In this document: piece after piece, positions 58,741 through 64,000 of the stretch
Layout of the letters: each line of letters opens with the position of its first letter
Position numbering within the stretch: the first letter of the stretch is position 1
Assembly (NCBI RefSeq): GCF_036373705.1
Contig: NC_089863.1
Location: forward strand, 28,728,227-28,792,226
Reading direction: 5' to 3'
Length of the DNA stretch: 64,000 bases
Source of the DNA: Amia ocellicauda
Lineage: Eukaryota > Chordata > Actinopteri > Amiiformes > Amiidae
Notes under the pieces: model-generated
Databases searched by the model: none
Seen by the model: only the letters and a program-made list of their open reading frames with translations
What the model was told of the DNA's origin: nothing
Program-made: the position numbers and the translations under genes

Positions 58741-58925
58741 ACTGGCCTGATGGTAGCGCTGATGATGATGGTTGTTGACCAGCAGCTGCGGTCGTATCAT
58801 TACACACAAGGCGATCATTTATTAGACAATGTGAGTGTGTTTGTATGAAGTTTTAAAAAAGTGGCCTACAAGCAACCTACTGTGTATGTATGAGACAGAA
58901 TCCTAGTGGTTGTACAAATGGAATT

Positions 58926-58928
<3 letters not shown>

Positions 58929-58966
<38 letters not shown>
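58929..58966. repeat. AAT trinucleotide microsatellite
   Basis: About 12 uninterrupted AAT triplets. Confidence 0.9.
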
Positions 58967-58969
<3 letters not shown>

Positions 58970-60174
58970 CATTACATGCAGATGATAACAATTCTGCATC
59001 AGTCCCACGCAGACTGAGTGAGTGTCAGTCAGAGCAGTGTGACTGGGGACAGAGGCAAGGTACAACATTGCAGCCTCATCTTTATAATACTAATAATCTA
59101 TAATAACACGACACGAGAACCGTGTTTTGTATGTTTTCATATTCAAACTAATCATAAACTAATATGAAGTCCTGCGATACTGGGAGGGGGGTAGCGGCAG
59201 GTAGCCGCCTATACCGTCTTCCAGTCCAGGCTCGAATGCTTCGCCGGGGTGGAGCGGGATGAGAGCAAATCCAGATTGCAGTCGGGCAATGTAATATAGG
59301 CCAAGGGGGATATAAAAATATATAAACTAGGCATCCCAAAAAGAGGAAATTTGTGTATTACACACACACAAAACAAGCAAAAAACTAATTGAAAATACAC
59401 ACCATAACATTTAGTTTTCCTTATGTTAATAATTCGCAGCATTCTGATATGTAACCTACTGCACAGACCAAACGAAACCTGTGTGTTTTGAATCATAACC
59501 ATTGCAGTACAGTAGTATAAACTATGCTAAACACAGGCATGCCTGTGATGAAATTACTGCGTGTTGGCCACCCTGTAGCTTTGAAACTGTAACAGAGGAA
59601 TGGTAATGACATGCTTCTTTATGCAGAGAGTGGCAGATGTCTGCAACGTACTTCCCCAGTGTGTCCCCCACCCCTTTCTTGCTCACTCTCTATCACAATA
59701 AAATTCAAAAAAAGCTTTTTGAATTCGCATATCTGTATCTGCGAGTCAATATTTGAATTGAAGTTTCGGCGACTGAGTCATCTGCACACCTGCCACTATA
59801 CCTGTCCGGTTTATTATTATCATATTGCTATTATTAGTTTGAATGAGAAAACATGCAGAGTACTTTTCTCCTGCACGGTTATTATTGTTGTTATTATTAT
59901 TTTCTCTCTCTCTCTCTCTCTCTCCCTCTGGGTGAGAAGCAATTACCTAATACGGCAGGAATGCCAGCCGCAACTGATGTAATGGGATTATGTGGCGTTA
60001 AGTTTTCACAATGAAGAAGGGAGCTGAAGTCTGTGGGAAGTCAAGCAAACAACATTTAAGAGGGACAGTGTACACCTCTATCCTCCCCCAACACACACAC
60101 TCCACACACCCCTGCTTTCCCTCTCTCTCTCAGGACAGAACAATGTCAACACGAACACCTGGAACACACACGTT

Positions 60175-60179
<5 letters not shown>

Positions 60180-60211
<32 letters not shown>
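60180..60211. repeat. GT dinucleotide microsatellite
   Basis: About 15 uninterrupted GT repeats. Confidence 0.9.
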
Positions 60212-60214
<3 letters not shown>

Positions 60215-60730
60215 AATGTTTTGAAAAACAGAAAAAAATGTCTGGGCGGGCAGAAGCGGCTTATGTTAAGATCTTTAAAAAAGTATAATACAGCTTTATC
60301 CTACGCATATCTTATCTGATCTGTGACAGGTGGAATGAAAGAATGGACTCAGGTATAATGGACTCTGCCCTGCATGCTCTCACACCGGTAACAGCAGAGT
60401 GTCCCCACACACGACCTTTGGGCCCTGTTTTGTTTTCATGGGCAGCGTGCTTTAACGCGCCAGACAGATAATTGGCAGATTGTGGGCCGGCAGTCTGCCG
60501 AGAGCTCAGGGGCTGTAATTTACTAATTCCCAAGTCCCCAGATTGCACGCATTCTGTCCGAAACCTGCAATCACCCAACAATCAGCCCGGATAGCAAACT
60601 AAACACTGGCCCAACATTGGTTTATGGTTATCAAGTGGTCGGTTGGCAGGCTAACTATGGGCCAAAAAATCATGTATGTATGTATGTATGTTTAGAAGAC
60701 ATCTTTCCCAGAACTTGTTACAATAAAGGC

Positions 60731-60763
<33 letters not shown>

Positions 60764-62099
60764 CCGTGCAGTATAATTTAGTTCTACGTGAACCATATCA
60801 AGTTATTAACAAGGCGCCCTTACTTTATAGCAGCAGCTGTTCAGTTAAATTGTTAAATTTAAATTAAAGTGCAAAGGTGCCAGAAGCAGACTACCGTGTG
60901 AAACACATTCCTTACCCTGGAGAGGTATGAGCTGCATCTTGTCTTGAGGTTTTAGAGGCAGAATGGTCTTGCAGTTTCGCAGCTGCTGTTGCTGTACATC
61001 AGAACTCCATTAATTACCCCTAATCCGTGATCCCATTACTGCCTTTGCCCCTTTCAGGCTGGATTAGCTCTGGGACAGGCTGCCGTGCTATTACCTGGGG
61101 AGTGGAGCAAGAGGGAAAGGGGAAACGGGCAGCACTGTAGAAGACTGAGCACAAGAGGAAGAAGAACCGAACAGCACCAGTGACCGTGTTGTGCATACGC
61201 CTCAGAGACAGGTAACCTCAGATGAGTTTTTGGTTATCATTTATTTATTTGTTTGCCTAATTGGTTTATTGATGTGTGTATTTATTATTTTCCCATGTTT
61301 TTTCTTGAAGGAGGGGAATAATTGTTCAGGCCTGCTTCTATACCATAATTCTATACTGCACTATACTTTACTAGTATGGTCTATTGCCATACTTTTATAC
61401 TGTACTGTATTTGCAGGGTATTATTCCTATAGGCCAACTGCACTCTGCAATATAGGGCACTGTACTACTCTACTGAACCAGACTGCTGTACTAATGCACT
61501 ACAACTTGGATTAACCTGCAGGGGTATTTCTTCATTTCTCATATTGATTTATCGTCAAAGCACGCCCGCTCGTCATTAGGCCAATAAGAGAGAGGAAGTG
61601 CGGTTGTTGGATTCACCTCGGCGGTGGCGTCAGGAATCCCACGCATTTGCGCAAGCACGCAGGAAACTACCCGCTCAATCCGTGCGCAGACCCCTGTAGC
61701 AAACCGGTGCGCTGTCTGTGGAGAGCTGAAGTGTCCCGAGTTGCGCTTTTACAGATGCAATGAAATAGCTGCATGACAAGTGCTATATAGTGCCTTATCA
61801 TTACCTATGTCAGTGGTTTAAAAAAAATGATGAGCGACAAAAGTAATATCAGCTTTTAAAATAATTACAACAATAATATATAATACGTTTAATCCATGGT
61901 CTTCGGCAACAGAGGTATACCATAGTAGTCGGATAAGTAAGAATTAGTAATACTATTGTTTGATTAATCTCGGATTTAGACCTGCAAATCTTTGCCTGGT
62001 GAGCAACAACTTTGGCAAGCCATTACATTAGGATATTCTGTTAGACTTGGTATGTATGCATGCATGTATGTACGTATGTATGCATGTATAAATGGCTGT

Positions 62100-62509
62100 G
62101 TGTCCGGTGTTGCGCCTCTGCAGAAACACTCCGGGCTTTGGGAGAAAGGGGCGGGGCTGTGGAGGCACGTCGTGACGCGCATGCGGGGAGGAGGGACAGT
62201 CTATTGATAAAGCGCTTTCTCTCCAGACAGCGGACGATTTCTTCCCAAAAAATTAAACACCCACCGAGGTAAAAAGTACATTCAACCGTGTGCGCCTCGG
62301 ACGGACTGCTGAAGTTGAAGCAAAGAAAGAGAAAGAGGGAGGGAGGGTGTAGTCTTCTTATCACAGAGTGAATCCACTCGGAGTTTGACCCCTTGACTTC
62401 GCTGTTGTCTTTAGAAAGTTTAGTCACTCTCACTGTTAATCACTCTGTGAGTAATTTTGTTTAATTGTTTAAATTATCATTTGACGATATTATTACTATC
62501 AATAGAGAG
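62100..62509 (+). promoter_or_regulatory. tuft1: tuft1 promoter and 5' UTR
   Basis: A GC box (GGGGCGGGGC, about 62148-62157) and CpG-rich sequence (62160-62200) lie 350 bp before the predicted tuft1 start codon. I see no TATA box in register, so this looks like a GC-box promoter. Whether the leader is unspliced is not shown. Confidence 0.4.
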
Positions 62510-62572
62510 ATGCATGGAGTTACCCGGAGCCTGTGTACCTTTGAGGACATTAGGACAGAGAACGGCTCAACG
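62510..62572 (+). CDS. tuft1: Tuftelin 1, first coding exon (partial)
   Basis: Twenty-one codons, MHGVTRSLCTFEDIRTENGS then T, end at a strong donor (ACG then GTGAGTAC, phase 0). The human TUFT1 N-terminus begins MNGTRNWCTLVDVHPED; the M-G-TR-CT--D pattern matches. TUFT1 is also the next gene after CGN in human, on the same strand, which supports the call. Tuftelin is a coiled-coil protein first found in enamel and also expressed in other tissues. The rest of the gene lies beyond the right edge. The match is short, so position carries much of the weight. Confidence 0.7.
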
Positions 62573-63226
62573 GTGAGTACAACTTTTTTTTACCAACTCT
62601 GTTTCAGCTTATTGGAAACACACACATACATATGTAATCCATACACATACATGACTTTTTGGTGTATGCAGTATACATCAGTGTACTTATACTGTATGGC
62701 GACCAACAAGTAGGTTATTTAAACGTTTAAAGTTTAAAGTAATGTGTTATAATCAGATATTGCCTATAGCCTCCATGTGTTGTTCAGTGTATAGTGGTCA
62801 AAATGTACTTCTGCATACGTTGCTCTATATTCTCTCTTGTTTTCTTCTCTTCTGTAAATTGTATTCGTCAGGGTTTATTTTTGTATCCGTGGGCTATGGT
62901 TATTCATCTCCCAAATCACGTAACTTGTTATAATATTAATCATATCAATAATGAGAGCACGACCGGCTGTTTTTGTGTTGAGCTGGGTTTCGGTGGTGAA
63001 AGGCGATACAGAAGGGCACTTGACCGGTTGTGTCGCGCTGGGTAAGGCGCAAAATACGTGTTTCACTATTGTATTACTTTTAAATGTATCGAAATTACAA
63101 CTCTGATTGGTAATCTAATTGTAACACGAATATGTTTTTGCTACCATAAAATTTCCCATTCATTCAGGTAAATTACTAATCTAACCGACTTTTCACTAAC
63201 TACATAAATAAAATGCATCACAAGCA

Positions 63227-63238
63227 GGTGTGTATGTA

Positions 63239-63272
<34 letters not shown>

Positions 63273-63278
63273 AGTATG

Positions 63279-63316
<38 letters not shown>
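63227..63316. repeat. Compound (GT)n(GTAT)n(AT)n(T)n microsatellite
   Basis: GT, GTAT, AT and T runs follow one another in presumed tuft1 intron 1. Confidence 0.85.
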
Positions 63317-63622
63317 GTAATTATTGTTATATACATATCAAAAATAATTGCGTTATTATAATGCCGATGATACATTAATATTAATAATAATGTTAATCTT
63401 TGTAAGTGGCATACAATACATTTATTTTCTCGGTTACAGGAAATTCACCTTTCTCGTCTTTTTTTTTTGATAATTCAAATATGTAAATATAAAATAAAAT
63501 CCTTCACATAAGCATGGTAATCTCAATGAGAAACCTGTGAGTACACAGACGACTCCCACCACACAGTTCCGTGTCGCTTATTCCACTGTTGTTTCCGTCT
63601 GAGCGATGACGCGAGTAGCGTA

Positions 63623-63670
<48 letters not shown>

Positions 63671-63720
63671 TATTTCTTAGCAGACGCCCTTATCCAGGGC
63701 AATACAAAGTGCAATAATAC
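63623..63720 (-). mobile_element. SINE tail on the - strand with ATT microsatellite
   Basis: About 15 ATT triplets (63623-63671) followed by GCAGACGCCCTTATCCAGGG, the reverse complement of the shared SINE/L2 tail. The microsatellite grew from the AAT-type tail. The sequence beyond (to about 63780) is probably the SINE body. Confidence 0.6.
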
Positions 63721-64000
63721 AGTACAGTTCAAAGCATAATGCAATTACAAGTTCCAATTTACACAGGTGTATAGGAAAATATACAGTAAACATAATATAA
63801 GTCCTACATCCTGTATCGTAAAAGCTAATAGGTGCAGACAAGGTGTGAAGTACGAGCTAAGGGAAAGGGGGGGAATCAAAATAAACACGAGTACCAGCAA
63901 TGCAAAAGCAAGAAGTGTGACGAAACGTTATACAAATGTGATTTTAAAGGATAGCTGAGCCACACAGGGGAATAATTGTGCTAAAACAAATCAAACTAAC

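Larger units (their letters stand above)
58741..62090. other. cgn-tuft1 intergenic sequence
   Basis: No conserved gene. Contains an AAT microsatellite (58929-58966), a (GT)n run (about 60180-60211), a TAA run (60731-60761) and a CT run near 59902. A second GC-rich patch with CCAAT (about 61583) and CpGs lies at 61560-61720. Confidence 0.5.

Noticed and set aside
60580-60665. Degenerate TTGGCCCAACATTGG-like repeat
   Set aside because: Resembles a repeat common in fish genomes but too short and diverged here to define.

Overview
The window is vertebrate nuclear DNA, almost certainly from a ray-finned fish. The evidence is split genes with GT-AG introns, fish-type Tc1/mariner transposons, tRNA-derived SINEs, LINE fragments and abundant microsatellites. 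I cannot place the species from sequence alone.

Four conserved genes lie on the + strand. shc1 (coding exons 13757-22618, 12 exons, 579 aa) is a complete p66-type Shc adaptor with CH2, PTB, CH1 and SH2 regions. lenep (27725-27922, 65 aa) is a small gene recognised by its LLCCWCIKEILD C-terminus, the hallmark of the lens epithelial protein LENEP/LEP503. cgn (41348-55012, 20 coding exons, 1306 aa) is cingulin, a tight-junction coiled-coil protein, with a likely non-coding first exon at a CpG-rich promoter near 33.6-33.9 kb. The first coding exon of tuft1 (62510-62572) starts a tuftelin gene that runs off the right edge. All inferred exons join in frame with GT-AG boundaries. In human, SHC1 and LENEP are close neighbours, and CGN and TUFT1 are adjacent, but the two pairs lie megabases apart on 1q21-q22. 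Here they share 50 kb.

Layout: 1-4.2 kb is repeat debris (a frameshifted LINE ORF1 on the - strand, a decayed Tc1, a SINE head). 4.36-4.88 kb is a GC-rich candidate promoter. 5-13.7 kb is microsatellite- and minisatellite-rich 5' flank or leader intron of shc1. 13.7-22.6 kb is shc1, with an intact Tc1 in intron 9. 22.6-27.4 kb is 3' UTR or intergenic. 27.4-29.2 kb is the lenep transcription unit. 29.6-30.8 kb is a second intact Tc1, followed by an old dispersed repeat. 33.6-56.8 kb is cgn, whose last intron is swollen to 6.7 kb by nested transposons. 56.8-62 kb is intergenic, then the tuft1 promoter and first exon.

The most notable points are: two near-identical, intact Tc1 elements whose transposases show DD36E rather than DD34E spacing; shc1 isoform architecture (a p52 start behind its own splice acceptor, loss of the p46 methionine, Thr in place of regulatory Ser36); a fish LENEP with a predicted intron in its 3' UTR; a last cgn intron that carries duplicated copies of its own splice-donor region on both sides of the transposon cluster; and several unclassified repeats, including a bulged fold-back structure at 54.2-54.5 kb.
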